From Halichondria panicea (taxonomy: Eukaryota; Porifera; Demospongiae; Suberitida; Halichondriidae): a stretch of DNA of 64,000 nucleotides. The notes under the pieces were generated by a model. It searched no databases, was not told where the DNA came from, and saw only the letters and a program-made list of their open reading frames with translations. This document shows, piece after piece, positions 25,901 to 35,423 of this stretch. The DNA lies in assembly GCF_963675165.1 (NCBI RefSeq), contig NC_087379.1, positions 8,218,839 through 8,282,838 on the forward strand, in the 5' to 3' direction. Position 1 is the first letter of the stretch, and each line of letters opens with the position of its first letter. The position numbers and the translations under genes were made by a program.

Positions 25901-28781
25901 GCGACACTTTTTTCGAAGCCAGAGAATTTAAGCAACAAGCAGAAAAATAATATCTGTGTAGAAAAGACTTGTGTACATGCATCTATTGTATGGTATCATT
26001 GTTGTGTTTTGTGGCTTACCAGGACCTCAAGAAAAAGAATGTAAACAGGATCTGGATTCTCTCACACGTGGGGATGAGCACGCATGCGCATTACATCCAC
26101 AGGAATAAGAGGTGTGTCTGCAAAGAGGTCAAGTTCACAAATGGCTACTATAGCTAGCTGCTTTAACCGCTCTTTTCTGACTTATGTAGCTGACAAAAAG
26201 CTAGCGCTTTAGTACAAGGCTAACTCATAAGTTGAATAGAAACTTTGTGCGAACAGATGATGCTATAAAAGATTCTGAAGAGACTGCAACAGCCTTCATT
26301 GTAAGTAAAATTAGCCATAACTAGAGAACAAAGTTTTAGTTTGCAAACCCACGAATCAAAATCCAAGAGAACCTAGTTCGAAGCCTATAAAAGCTGTTAG
26401 TTTTCGTCGTATTGCTACCGTTGAGCAGTTACAGCTGGAACAAACACACACACAGTCAGCTTTACTGTATCCCTCGTGTGGCTATGCTACCGTATAGTGG
26501 GACAAGCAAGGGCTTAATGCGAAAATTAAAACTGGTCCCATGCATGCACGCACTGATAAGCTCTTGGTGGGTGTGGTTTCATGGCATTTAAACGCGAATA
26601 TTAAATTTATTCCGAGGGCTCTTGAGCCAAATAGCGAAAATTTGCACCCATGAAACTTTCTCGTTCTAGGGTATTATAGACAATGACAAAATTAATTTAC
26701 ACTAACTCTTAAATACCTCAGCTGGATAATGAACATCCCCACAGTGTAGCTGTAAGACCCCTTGACTCTGCAGAGCACGTTCTTGATCAGTTGACAGTGG
26801 AAAGATGTCACTCGTAATGAAAGATGGCAACAGAAATGTTAGTTCGATACAACCATCGTCAATTTTACCGAGTTTTAGAACAACATCATTCAGGTTCAAG
26901 ATGGAACTTAGATTCCATTCAAATAACTTCAATCGACTCAGTTCACAATTGTCGTAGGAAGAATCGAGCTTTACAATCATAGTGACGGTATCTTCTCTAG
27001 AGTCTGAACTAATCTCTTCTTTCACGAGTCGCCTCCTAGCATACTCAATAAAACAGGTTTTGTAGAGTTTCATATTTTCTTTGTCCTCGTCTGTTCCTAA
27101 ACTGTTTGTAATCTGATCAACTATTTCATAGTTAAAGAAGGAGAAATAGTCGGCAATAATTTTCCAAACGTCTGTGATAGTTGAACATTTATCAAGCTTC
27201 CCTCTTTGAGCTCTGAAAACACACTGATTTCTTCTGCCAAACACCTTCTTTAGAGTGTTAAACCCCGCCAAGGATGCTACTACAGACCCTTTCGAAATTC
27301 TTCGAATTTGAAGTGACTTCAATAGATCTGACACAAGAGCGCTGAACTGGATTTCCATCTTCATCGAATCTGCTTCTAATTCTTCTCTGCTTGGAGATAT
27401 GGATTTTTTGCAGACTGTCAGACTGCTTGTACCTGAATAAAATTGAGTATATGAACTATAAGTACATGAGTAATTATGTCATTATGACTGAATGCAAATG
27501 TACTGCAGTGCAACTACATGACTGCATCATAATTACAGCAGCTGAAACTATTAGTATGCATGTTGTTGAGGTTTAGTAATTTTCCAACTGACACATCGCC
27601 AGGTATAAAACTACTGCATGAGTCAGTTAGGACTCTAGACTAATAACTTGTATACGTCCGCATGACGGATGACTCACTTTCCTTAGTGCCCTGAGTTCTC
27701 TGCATGTGTATGGAATAAGAAATAAATATTGGTATATAAAGCACTGGTTCACTCAGATTTAATACAACTTAGCAGCCGCATCTATAATTCTATATTTGAG
27801 GCCTGTACGATCCCCACAAGGAATCGCATAAAATAATAAAAATCGCAAAAATGTGTTTTATGCTCGTATATAATTATATAGTATCACGCAAAATGGATCT
27901 TAGAATGCACTGAGTCGACATTCAATCATAAAGGTGACTTACACGTAGTAGCATATTATGCCTTATTGATTACTACTCAATGGGATTTACCTCAACTTCT
28001 TTTCTCTCCCTACCTGTAACATGTGTGCATGTAACGTGAGATTTCAAAGCCAACATTACAGCCACTTACTTTTAAAGTGTTTCTCTATCTCCACAGCTAC
28101 ATAATTTCTCTTCACTGTAGGGTGTTTGAGAGCAGTACATATACCTTCCCAAGTTAGAGGTCCACCAGACTGCAGTCGACGAGCTAGGGTCTCACGCAAA
28201 CACACATCATTGTCACCACGGTACGTATCACGAAAATTGGTCAAGTCGGTATAGCTCAGCTTTAACGCCAGTCCCAAGTTGAACCAGTCCGGACTAGCAC
28301 TCCTCACCTTCTCATACACCTCAAGTATGTCAGAGATAGTCAGAACGGTATCTGCATCACAAATACTTATATATAGTGAAATACATAACATCAGGAAACA
28401 CATACCAAGTCCAGGTCCAGGGTTTAGCTCAACATCTCCGGCCAATAACAGGAGAAGAGAGACGAAGACAAGTATTAACATCAGGGTGAGGCCAAGACGA
28501 ATACTTGAGGAGTGATTGCGGCTACGGTTAGTCACAGATCCTTTTTCAGGAACCACATCTTCACGACAGTTACTGGGAGGAGCTCTGTTACTGGTATTAT
28601 TTAGTACTGATTCAACCATAAACTTATCCCGATGGCTGGTAGTGCAGCACTGGGTCCGTAACACCATCGTGACATCACACTGTAGCTTCTGGTGAGCCAG
28701 GGAAGCTTTACGTGACCGCCCTCCTCTTCCACCATTGAACAACCCAACAAGAGCTCTCCACAACTCCACACCAATGCCCAT
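13934..28781 (-). CDS. Gene B: 2A–Death–X–ankyrin–Death–Roc-COR–Death–Death protein, 17 exons
   Basis: Exons in transcription order: 28406-28781, 28070-28351, 26717-27432, 25275-25412, 24332-24430, 24117-24215, 23327-23425, 22543-22641, 21787-21876, 21051-21090, 19939-20271, 15889-18986, 15547-15787, 15333-15454, 14890-15045, 14720-14771, 13934-14262. Every junction has GT–AG ends and agreeing phase. The total is 6,369 nt, a 2,122-residue product. Domains in order: hydrophobic segment with GDVELNPGP; Death domain; X domain; first ankyrin exon, then four 99-nt ankyrin exons and a terminal one; Death domain; Roc (P-loop [17 protein letters not shown]) and COR-like region; Death domain split by an intron ([12 protein letters not shown], then [15 protein letters not shown]); final Death domain ([10 protein letters not shown]). 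Ankyrin–Roc–COR–Death order resembles DAPK1, but no kinase is present. A death-fold signalling scaffold or GTPase is likely. Start: ATG 28781. The weak point is whether all blocks belong to one transcript. Confidence 0.72.
14720..15454 (-). other. Gene B: intron-split Death domain and linker
   Basis: Exons 15333-15454 and 14890-15045 together encode one Death domain ([16 protein letters not shown], then [11 protein letters not shown], then [11 protein letters not shown]). Exon 14720-14771 encodes a short linker [17 protein letters not shown]. The mind-bomb-like gene has the same arrangement (9132-9305, 9700-9812 and about 9986-10041) with nearly the same linker peptide, so the two 3' ends share ancestry. 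Confidence 0.75.
15889..18986 (-). other. Gene B: Roc-COR GTPase exon
   Basis: A single 3,098-nt exon. Counting from its internal Met (18942), the P-loop GPSGLGKTT is at residues 19-27, the switch-II motif DIGGQPGF at about 210, and a G4-like GTFKDE near 310. A Ser/Thr repeat block follows, then FIAVDN and a COR-like region with [19 protein letters not shown] and [19 protein letters not shown] ~35-residue EDSTVSN…KKETT unit is also tandemly duplicated near residues 96-145. Roc-COR GTPases signal through nucleotide-dependent dimer changes. The acceptor at 18987-18988 fits the donor after the upstream Death exon (19939) in phase, which joins it to gene B. Confidence 0.78.
17275..17940 (-). repeat. 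Coding 24-bp minisatellite (TTASKSDS units)
   Basis: About 27 tandem 24-nt units encode TTASKSDS with variants TTADKSDS and TTASESDS, plus two shortened units. The block sits inside the Roc region of gene B after the G4-like motif, stays in frame throughout, and makes a long Ser/Thr/Lys/Asp-rich, probably disordered loop. Long open frames on other frames and on the plus strand here are side effects of the repeat. Confidence 0.9.
19099..19295. repeat. Direct duplication, 99-bp period
   Basis: The segment starting aatgaaagcatcgcgggtgc and containing gatgcctcggtggaggtgcc is present twice head to tail, with only small changes. It lies in the intron before the Roc-COR exon of gene B. Confidence 0.85.
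19939..20271 (-). other. Gene B: middle Death-domain exon
   Basis: The exon encodes [20 protein letters not shown], then [12 protein letters not shown], then [19 protein letters not shown]. It is nearly identical to the Death exon of gene A (1831-2172), 9 nt shorter, and ends in the same phase 1. In gene A the next exon is CARD-like and in gene B it is Roc-COR, so the two genes exchanged their 3' partners. Confidence 0.85.
20357..20670. mobile_element. PIF/Harbinger-type MITE with TAA duplication
   Basis: The ends contain gcaaagtcaatttatagttt and its inverse, and TAA lies at 20354-20356 and 20671-20673. The homologous gene A intron (about 2255-2262, gacataattac) lacks it. A relative in the opposite orientation lies at 52437-52670. 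Confidence 0.78.
20880..20990. mobile_element. 111-bp hairpin MITE with 9-bp duplication
   Basis: It starts CAGAGGAGGTACGAC and ends with the reverse complement. The flanks CTACTGTAC (20871-20879) and CTACTGTAG (20991-20999) match at 8 of 9 positions. The paralogous intron of gene A reads straight through this site (about 2455-2466). Confidence 0.82.
21725..21751. mobile_element. 27-bp remnant of the CAGAGGAGG family
   Basis: The left end CAGAGGAGG and right end CCTCCTCTG are separated by only nine bases. Flanks are TGATCAATG and TGATCAGTG (8 of 9 identical). The gene A paralogue (about 2949-2957) has a single uninterrupted TGATCAGTA. Confidence 0.7.
22543..24116 (-). repeat. Tandem duplication of an ankyrin exon plus intron (~785 bp)
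   Basis: 22543-23326 and 23327-24116 are near-identical units, each with one ankyrin exon and an intron holding the same inverted-repeat element (tttacagcgcc … gctgtaattac). Differences are mostly point changes and small indels. Confidence 0.85.
24729..25160. mobile_element. 432-bp CAGAGGAGG-family MITE, perfect 9-bp duplication
   Basis: The ends are CAGAGGAGGTAAG and CGTACCTCCTCTG, with inverted similarity over about 40 bp. GACAAGACT flanks both sides (24720-24728 and 25161-25169). It lies in the intron after the first ankyrin exon of gene B. Confidence 0.85.
25448..25672. mobile_element. Left-truncated Harbinger MITE nested in another repeat
   Basis: It matches 8163-8437 from gcgggcggcttttctca to the GGAGTGGCC right end but lacks the left ~55 bp. 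It interrupts a copy of the TTTAGAACACACCTAGCC element seen complete at 45511-45674: the host's left end precedes it and the rest (from taatctgtg) follows. Confidence 0.72.
25940..26490. repeat. Inverted copy of dispersed repeat 'A'
   Basis: It is the reverse complement of about 3370-4430, with acaaaaagctagcgcttta-like and gagactgcaacagcctt segments, ending gctttactgtatccctcgtg. It lies in the intron between the X exon and the first ankyrin exon of gene B. Confidence 0.7.
26717..27432 (-). other. Gene B: X-domain exon (unnamed domain)
   Basis: A 716-nt exon whose product aligns by eye with exons at 50129-51030, 55765-56468 and 62854-63557. Shared features: a helical first half with a hydrophobic FxFxNYE/FWSFLDYN element followed by a G-D-acidic loop, and a second half ending GC-I/T-x-L-x-FLLP, then PLSxxQ, then a short strand before the splice donor. 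I know no Pfam name for it. It sits directly after a Death domain in three of the four genes. Confidence 0.7.
28070..28351 (-). other. Gene B: N-terminal Death domain exon
   Basis: The exon encodes [20 protein letters not shown], then [13 protein letters not shown], then [10 protein letters not shown], then [17 protein letters not shown], a typical animal Death domain. The Death exons of genes F and G occupy the same place before X. Confidence 0.85.
28413..28439 (-). other. 2A-like ribosome-skipping motif (GDVELNPGP)
   Basis: These codons read GDVELNPGP, matching the D-V/I-E-x-N-P-G-P consensus of 2A peptides, which make the ribosome release the chain between G and P and continue. It directly follows a ~20-residue hydrophobic stretch ([15 protein letters not shown]) about 120 residues into gene B and precedes a 54-nt intron and the Death domain. 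2A-like motifs behind signal-like segments are known from non-LTR retrotransposons and sea-urchin NLR genes. Confidence 0.8.
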
Positions 28782-29099
28782 TATATCTAATTGAAACAAA
28801 TAGTCTAGTAACAACACCTTAGTTTGCGGTTATGTTACATACGTCGTAGTCTCAGTACTTAATAGGAATACTATTAGTGTCATTACAGGGACCAAACAAT
28901 CAGAAGACTTTGGTCTAAATAATTATATGCCGCAATGATTGACAGGAAATCAGCATACGATAGCTTAACTACTAATGATAATCCAGCAAAAATATGTATT
29001 GTAATTTCTAGAACAATTAAGCGTCTTTATATTAGTCACTATAATATTATATATTTACTTGAAGATTTACGTACTTAGCAGCAATAATTATATATACTG
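28782..29099. other. Upstream region of gene B
   Basis: AT-rich DNA before the first gene B exon. An earlier 5' untranslated exon or promoter must lie around here, but I see no recognisable core element. Confidence 0.3.
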
Positions 29100-29522
29100 T
29101 AATTGATGTAATTACAGCGCCATAAGAAATTTATTCCACTTCTGAATGGCGCAGCTTTTAGAACACAAGCAATTGAGTTTCCAGCTGGTGCCTAAATTAT
29201 GGTGGCGCTTATGTTCTAGAGCTAGTATAGAATTTGGAGAGAAAATGGGCGTGGTCCAGCTCAGTTTCACTTGCTAGCTGGGCCGTTGAGAGCTGACTCG
29301 TGAACAACATTCATTGACTGTAGCTATGGGTACGGTACTGATCAAAGCGTGAAGGAAGTCGAAGATGCAGGATGATTGTCTTGATGTCTCAAACAATAGG
29401 CGCTTTTAAAAAACAATTCCAGCAACGGTACGCGCGTGGTAGGCGTTTCTTTGAGCCTCAAAAATTATGCTGATGCTGATGTGGTGCTTAAAATTATGGT
29501 GGCACTGTAATTACATCAATTA
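29100..29522. mobile_element. Inverted-repeat element with taattgatgtaattacag ends
   Basis: The left end taattgatgtaattacagc is mirrored at 29494-29522. Related termini (tttacagcgcc / gctgtaattac) bound the repeats inside the duplicated ankyrin introns of gene B. The stretch 29523-30054 that follows holds only a fragment of the pogo-like MITE (about 29718-29765). Confidence 0.6.
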
Positions 29523-30183
29523 TGCATGGTAGATCTACAGACACATTTTATGTTCATACCATCTTTCAACCCATATTCTAGACTGTACCTGTAGTTGTAT
29601 GAACCTATGTCTGTCTCGGTCTGTCTATACGGTACGGCACGATCTTGGCAGAGTCGATGCAGATGGGCGATCGAGTCCGTCTGACAAGATGCTCTGACTT
29701 TTATTTTCGAATACACCTCGCTAGTAATCCGGACCTCTTTTGTCCGAAACCTCGCAAATCCGGAAAAAATGGAGAACTGAAAAAGAGGAGGGGCTGCGCC
29801 ATGCGCATCTAACTTGCTTTGCTGAATCAGCAGTAATTTTATGCTCAAGTACATGACAATGGCCACTGCAAAGAAGAAACTAAAGAGAGAGCTCACAAGA
29901 CTCACTGTATTGGAGAGAAGGTTGAGATAGAATAACTGTACTAAGTGACACATAATTATAACGCCTGTGTGTATAGACTATAGTCATACTAACAATGTAC
30001 AGTTGTACGTACAGTCTACCTATAATTTCTGTATTGAAAGGTATCTGTATTGTATAGAGCTATTTCATGTGACGTCACAGTCACGTGAAAAATGCCTAGT
30101 CAGCCATGTTGGTGTACAGATATTCATAATATCACAGCCAAAAAGAAGGGTGGGGCTCACCATAGATACTATAAATCACAGTC

Positions 30184-31734
30184 ATGGTTTTGTGCGTAGT
30201 GATAGGCTGCTCGAAGCGCTCTGGGCGAGATAAAGAAGTATCCTTCTATAGAATTCCTGCTATAATAAATGGCAGGAGTGCTGTTGAGAAAGAGCTCAGT
30301 AAAAAAAGGAGAAACGGATTTCTGGCTGCCATTTCACGAGAAGGTCTCACCAATAAGATATTGGTGAACGATCGAATTTGTTCAAGACATTTCATTTCTG
30401 GGAAGCCCGCCTATCTTTTTGATAAGAATAATCCTGACTGGCTGCCTTCCTTACACCTTGGCCATGAGAAACAAATGATTGCTGATGTCTCAAGATGGGA
30501 GAGAGCCAAAAAAAGGAGCAGCAGCTTACTACCGATTTACTCTGATGCTGTTGATGATGATGCGAGCGCGAGTGCGAGTTTACCTGTAGATGGGAGTGCG
30601 ATTGTACCTGTGGACAATGATGAGAACCAAGCGAGTGCGAGTGTACCTATACTAATAGACAGTGATGAGAACCGTGCGAGTGCGAGTGTACCTGTAGATG
30701 AGAACAGTGCGTGTGCATATACACAAACAGAAGAATCATCCAGTGTTGTTGATTTAAGGAAGAAGTTAACCGATTGCCGTAGCATTATTGAAGATATGTC
30801 TAAGAGGCTTAGCGAAGTATTGCCACCCTTTTGTATAAGATCTCTTCAGAAAGACGATGATGTCCGGTTCTATACAGGATTGCCCAATGCCAGAGTATTG
30901 AAAGCAGTTTTTGATCATGTTACAGCATCACAAACCTGTTTAGACACATGCCAAAAACTTTCTTCTTTCCAACAGTTTGTGCTTGTGATGATGAAAATTC
31001 GTTTGAATTGTCCGAATCAGGATATTGCGTTTCGATTTGATGTTTCTACTGCAACTGTGTCTCGATTATTATTGAAATGGTTAATCACAATGGATATTCG
31101 ACTCAACAAGTTGATTGTGTGGCCTGATCGGGAAAGCCTTCAAAAAACAATGCCGGAATGTTTTGAACTTGCTTTTGGAAAAAAGGTGGCTGTGATTCTT
31201 GATTGTTTTGAAGTTTTTTGCGAAAGACCTTCTAACCTAGAAGCAAGAGCGAGCACTTGGTCTTCATACAAACATCACAACACTGTGAAAGTTTTATTAG
31301 GAATTACACCACAGGGGTCTGTTTCGTACGTCTCTGAAACTTGGGGTGGTCGTACAAGTGACAAGTATCTCACTGAGCATTGTGGCATTCTCGACAATTT
31401 ACTGCCTGGAGATGTCGTTTTAGCGGATCGAGGATTCGACATTTCTGATTCAGTTGGACTAATGCACGCTAGATTACACATCCCAGCTTTCACTAAAGGA
31501 AAAAGTCAATTATCAGCAACCGAAATAGAAGAAACAAGGGCGATCGCTAATGTTCGAATACATGTTGAACGTGTGATAGGAAATGTTCGACAAAAGTATT
31601 CTATTTTACAAAGTACACTACCCATTCATTTTATAATTAAAAGAACTGGTGAGGAAGTTCCTCTTATTGACAGGATTGTTAGAATATGTTGTGCTCTTAA
31701 TAATGTTTGTGATTCTGTTGTACCTTTTCATTGA
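30184..31734 (+). CDS. THAP-domain DDE transposase (DDE_Tnp_4, Harbinger-like)
   Basis: A 516-residue uninterrupted frame from ATG 30184. Residues 1-90 form a THAP zinc finger (CVVIGC, then RICSRHF; C2CH ligands), the DNA-binding part. A low-complexity stretch with repeats of SASVP follows, then a short coiled segment. The DDE_Tnp_4 catalytic core carries [11 protein letters not shown] (first D), VVLADRGFD (second D) and [13 protein letters not shown] (E). Length and order match ISL2EU/Harbinger transposases. No stop or frameshift is seen, so it looks capable of activity. The partner gene is convergent, with the stops about 100 bp apart. Confidence 0.92.
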   Translation: MVLCVVIGCSKRSGRDKEVSFYRIPAIINGRSAVEKELSKKRRNGFLAAISREGLTNKILVNDRICSRHFISGKPAYLFDKNNPDWLPSLHLGHEKQMIADVSRWERAKKRSSSLLPIYSDAVDDDASASASLPVDGSAIVPVDNDENQASASVPILIDSDENRASASVPVDENSACAYTQTEESSSVVDLRKKLTDCRSIIEDMSKRLSEVLPPFCIRSLQKDDDVRFYTGLPNARVLKAVFDHVTASQTCLDTCQKLSSFQQFVLVMMKIRLNCPNQDIAFRFDVSTATVSRLLLKWLITMDIRLNKLIVWPDRESLQKTMPECFELAFGKKVAVILDCFEVFCERPSNLEARASTWSSYKHHNTVKVLLGITPQGSVSYVSETWGGRTSDKYLTEHCGILDNLLPGDVVLADRGFDISDSVGLMHARLHIPAFTKGKSQLSATEIEETRAIANVRIHVERVIGNVRQKYSILQSTLPIHFIIKRTGEEVPLIDRIVRICCALNNVCDSVVPFH

Positions 31735-31834
31735 AAATATTATCAACATAATAATTATAGTCGTGAATACAGCAATGGTATATATATATAACGATACTCA
31801 TCAATTATAGGTTTAGCTATTATAGTTAGTGTTG

Positions 31835-33837
31835 TTATGGCTTCTTGCAAGCTGGACAATACCACTTGCCTTTAGGTATCGTTTTCAAATTGAGACATTT
31901 AGTGTGGAACCATTCAATTTTACAATTTTCATTGTCACACCCAATCATTTTACCGTCGGCTGGGGCACGACAGTTACAGTAAATGTCAGTAGAACTGGAA
32001 GGACCGCTTTGATCAGAGCCATAGATAGTAGCTATGTCGGAACCTATGTCGGGGTTTACGACACTCAGATTATCGCTAGCTTTTCTTGCTCTTGTGTACC
32101 ACTTGCCTAATAATTCAGGAAGAATACATGTTCGGAAAAATAGTCCAGCTCTAAGAATACAATCGTCCCAGAACTTCCTATTTTTAACTATCCTTTCAAT
32201 GTAAAGATCAGATTCTTCATCAGCTGTAAATGTGCACACACAAAAATCACAGTAGTCTACATCCAATACAAACAGCTGTGTTTGCACCTGATAATAATAT
32301 TCGTGCTTCTGGTCAAGATAAAGAGTATTATCGGAAGAATATTTGAGACAAAAATTCTTGTCACTGGCAGCACATTCAGAAATACGTTCACCTTGATGAG
32401 AGTAAGGGCATTTAACCTCTAATACACCTGTTCCACAGCATGTGCAATTGATTATACCATCTGGTGAGGCACCGATATATGGCCATTCATTACTAATGAA
32501 TAAACCGTTGTCTCGTACTTCAAACTCAGCATGCACTTGAGTAGATTTTGCAAAATATCGATCTCTTGCTGGTTTTTCGTGTTTGCAACCCCAGGTAGTT
32601 TGCTTGCTTTTGAAACAAAAAGCCTCGGGATAACAAACACGTTTTACTAAGCTCTGGGAAGGGTTTAAGGCATCGGTGTGACAAACAGCTTTCATTTTTG
32701 ACGCAGTCACCCTTCCAGCTCGAAATTTAAACCAAAGATTAGACTTAGCCTGATTCCTGGTTTCGATTTCAACCTTTTCTGCTTGATTCTTAGTTAAAAG
32801 TATCTTAAGTGATGCACATTCGTTAAGGAGCTCTTGATATTCTAGAGTCATGAATTTAGGATCATGAAGCAACTGAAGAGGCCTAGGAAGTTCATTACAT
32901 TTTACAAATTTGTCCGAATAATTAGGAACCAATGAGAGTACTACTGGTATTGTACCGCAATGATTTAAGCTCTCAAAAAAATCACTCATTTCCTTTTCAT
33001 CAGGGATATTTGTGTATACCTTTTGCTCTGTGCTAGTAGCAGGATGATTATCAGATTGTTGCTGTTTAGAAGTAGAGGAGGAATCGATCATTTCGTCCAA
33101 TTTTCTTTTTTTACTATTTGTAGAAGTGAAGTCAATGTGCCTGACGGGTTTGTATTCTATCTTCTTCAAAAAAGATGGCAAAAGCCATTCACACTTGGTT
33201 TGCGTACACGTTTCCTTTCCTTTAATCCTGTAAGCAGCTTCCAGATAAAACAGTACTGCCGCTATATGCGTACAAACCTCTCCAAGGCCAGCCATACAAT
33301 TACAGTGAGCACAAGACACAGCACCTGTCAAATCAAGTATGATCCAACATGCCAAAGGAGTATCGTTTAAGCGCTGAGAATGTCGAACCTATAATTTATA
33401 GAAAAGATTTGTTTACTGTCCATATAGTACATACGTATCTACATGTAAGCTACATGAGCAAGTGAATTCAAGCATTGCATACTACTTCATCAGTGTCATA
33501 ATCAGTACATGCATCTCATTATCTATGCACTTACACGGCCAACTGTGAGGTATGATCCACACACTGTCCAGGTACTGACATCCTTGACCCATCCACAAAC
33601 AAACTGATTGTATGCTTCAAGCGATTTTCTGGCTTTGAATTGTTTAGATGTGATGAAACTAGTCTGCAGGATCAAGTAAGAGACAATATCACTTGCCTCT
33701 AGTGGTGGAACATGATCTACTGGCTTTCCAAGGGCTGCTGAAAATGGATCTAGACCACCAATCACTGCTATTTTCTCTTTGTATCGCTTTATAGCCTCCA
33801 ATCCCAGAGTTGCAGCGTATGAAGATAGATGCTGCAT
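31835..33837 (-). CDS. SWIM–YqaJ-like nuclease–PHD protein of the transposon, frameshifted
   Basis: The upstream exon (33535 to about 33837) encodes KRYKEKIAVIGGLDPFSAAL and ends at a GTAAGT donor. The main exon (31835-33389) carries a SWIM finger (CAHCNC, then CTHIAAVL) and a YqaJ/lambda-exonuclease-like core (RAGRVTASKMKAVC, then GASPDGII, then LEVKCPYS, then YYYQVQTQLFV). A C-terminal PHD finger follows (CNCRAPADGKMIGCDN, then WFHTKC, then WYCPAC). YqaJ-type nucleases accompany ISL2EU transposases, with an unproved role in transposition. At about 33356-33362 one extra base puts the start of the main exon out of frame with the SWIM region and creates a stop. Either the copy is broken there, or the sequence has an error. 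Confidence 0.85.
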
Positions 33838-34054
33838 CTGCACGATAGCTAAATGCCGTATTTGCTACACCTGCCTGTGTTGAACAGTACACCATGCGTG
33901 GGCGGATGGATGAAATGGATCACGTGATGAAATAGCTCTATACTGACAGTGTAGGTAATATTTGATGATTGCAGAGACTGAGACTCCAGTGTCATCTGCT
34001 CACTGGGTTTGTGCTCACTTGCAAGGACACAGAGATAGGAGTGCAGTTCAAGAA

Positions 34055-34645
34055 GAGGTGAGTGTGTGAGTGCCATAGCAACCATTAGGTAATGGTGTCC
34101 TTGTCCCCTGTGAGTGCCATAGCAACCATTAGGTAATGGTCCTTATCCCCTGTGAGTGCCATAGCAACCATTAGGTAATGGTCCTTATCCCCATTAGGTA
34201 GTGGTCCTTGTCCCCCGTGAGTGCCATAGCAACTATTAGGTAATGGTGTCCTTGTCCCCCGTGAGTGCCATAGCAACCATTAGGTAATGGTGTCCTTGTC
34301 CCCCGTGAGTGCCATAGCAACCATTAGGTAATGGTGTCCTTGTCCCCTGTGAGTGCCATAGCAACCATTAGGTAGTGGTGTCCTTGTCCCCCGTGAGTGC
34401 CATAGCAACCATTAGGTAATGGTGTCCTTGTCCCCTGTGAGTGCCATAGCAACCATTAGGTAGTGGTCCTTATCCCCCGTGAGTGCCATAGTAACCATTA
34501 GGTAATGGTCCTTATCCCCCGTGAGTGCCATAGCAACCATTAGGTAATGGTCCTTATCCCCCGTGAGTGCCATAGCAACCATTAGGTAATGGTCCTTATC
34601 CCCTGTGAGTGCCATAGCAACCATTAGGTGATGGTCCTTATCCCC
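34055..34645. repeat. 40-44-bp minisatellite in front of the broken Rubicon copy
   Basis: About 14 units of gtgagtgccatagcaaccat, then taggtaatggt(gt)ccttgtcccc, in long and short versions. The last unit runs into cccctcacag, the acceptor of the first Rubicon-type exon. The same junction sequence opens the window at position 1, so the intact gene probably has this array just outside the window. Confidence 0.9.
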
Positions 34646-34651
34646 TCACAG

Positions 34652-35423
34652 GCTACGTCACTCCTACATCTAGGAGAACATCCACCAGTACTGTATGCAG
34701 GTGACATATTTATGTATTTTAGTTTTTGATAGCTTGTTCAAAATATTATGCTTAAACATGTATTATTATAGCTCTATCAATGTTGTTTCAATGGCTACTG
34801 CTACTGTAGGACCTGCTGGAGGTGCACAGTGGTGTGCTAGGTGAGAGACTACGCAAGGTGGTGAGGATGGGCATGAAACACGTCAAGCAGTGTATGGTGA
34901 GTGGGCGTGTACTGTTGCTATTACAACGCCCTGACTGTACAGTACATGTTAGACTATGATTGTGTGAGCATTCCATCTACATGTAGTTGCATGGTAGTCT
35001 ACACAGTGTGTCATGTAATCCCTCAAGAATGAGCTGTGTTAGTGAGAGGGTTGTGTTTGTGTGCAGCTGTGTTCTCAGAGAGGGTTCATCTGTGAGGTCT
35101 GTCAGAGTGATGACGTCATCTACCCCTTTGACATAGACAACACCCACCAGGTACACACACACACACCACCCCCTCCACACACACACACACACACACCACC
35201 CCCTCACACACACACCATTGTTAACTCGCTCGGGTATGATTTAGATATAGCTTATGAGAGTTCCACTTACAACATTATATTTCCCCTCCACACACACACA
35301 CACCACCCCCTCCACACTCAAAGCTGTCAACCAGCTAAAGGCAATTGTCCCAAGTGCTTCAGAGTGAGGAAGAGAAAAGTGAACTCTAACCTAGAAGGAG
35401 AGGACATTTTGATTGCAAACTAA
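34652..35423 (+). pseudogene. Second copy of the Rubicon-homology exons, broken
   Basis: It is colinear with 12-869. The first exon has TAG at 34671-34673 where the intact copy has TAT. The second exon (about 34809-34895) and third exon (ending at about 35150) are preserved. The last exon has lost its acceptor and the first ~9 codons, including the CGTC zinc ligands and the FH pair, so it joins CA-rich intron to AAGCTGTCAACC. The tail to TAA 35421-35423 is intact. Two independent lesions make a functional product unlikely. Confidence 0.85.

Larger units (their letters stand above)
30055..33940. mobile_element. ISL2EU-type (PIF/Harbinger) DNA transposon, about 3.9 kb
   Basis: A perfect 16-bp inverted repeat TATAGAGCTATTTCAT lies at 30053-30068 and 33927-33942; its outer TA may be the target duplication. 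Inside are two convergent genes: a THAP–DDE transposase and a SWIM–YqaJ nuclease–PHD gene. That combination is characteristic of ISL2EU elements. Confidence 0.8.

Noticed and set aside
28413-28439. 2A motif as a sign of an integrated virus or LINE
   Set aside because: No reverse transcriptase, capsid or polymerase sequence adjoins it; the frame continues through a spliced intron into a Death domain conserved with neighbouring genes.
33969-34056. Possible extra exon before the Rubicon pseudogene (open frame between AG and GTGAGT)
   Set aside because: The frame is open but shows no family residues, and the corresponding part of the intact copy is outside the window, so it cannot be supported.
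34085-34624. Repeated MVAMALTGDKDH-like peptide frames
   Set aside because: These are minus-strand readings of a 40-44-bp noncoding minisatellite; unit lengths differ and shift the frame repeatedly.
34055-34645. Regular repeats that might be a CRISPR array
   Set aside because: The units are head to tail without unique spacers and lie in an animal intron; it is a minisatellite.
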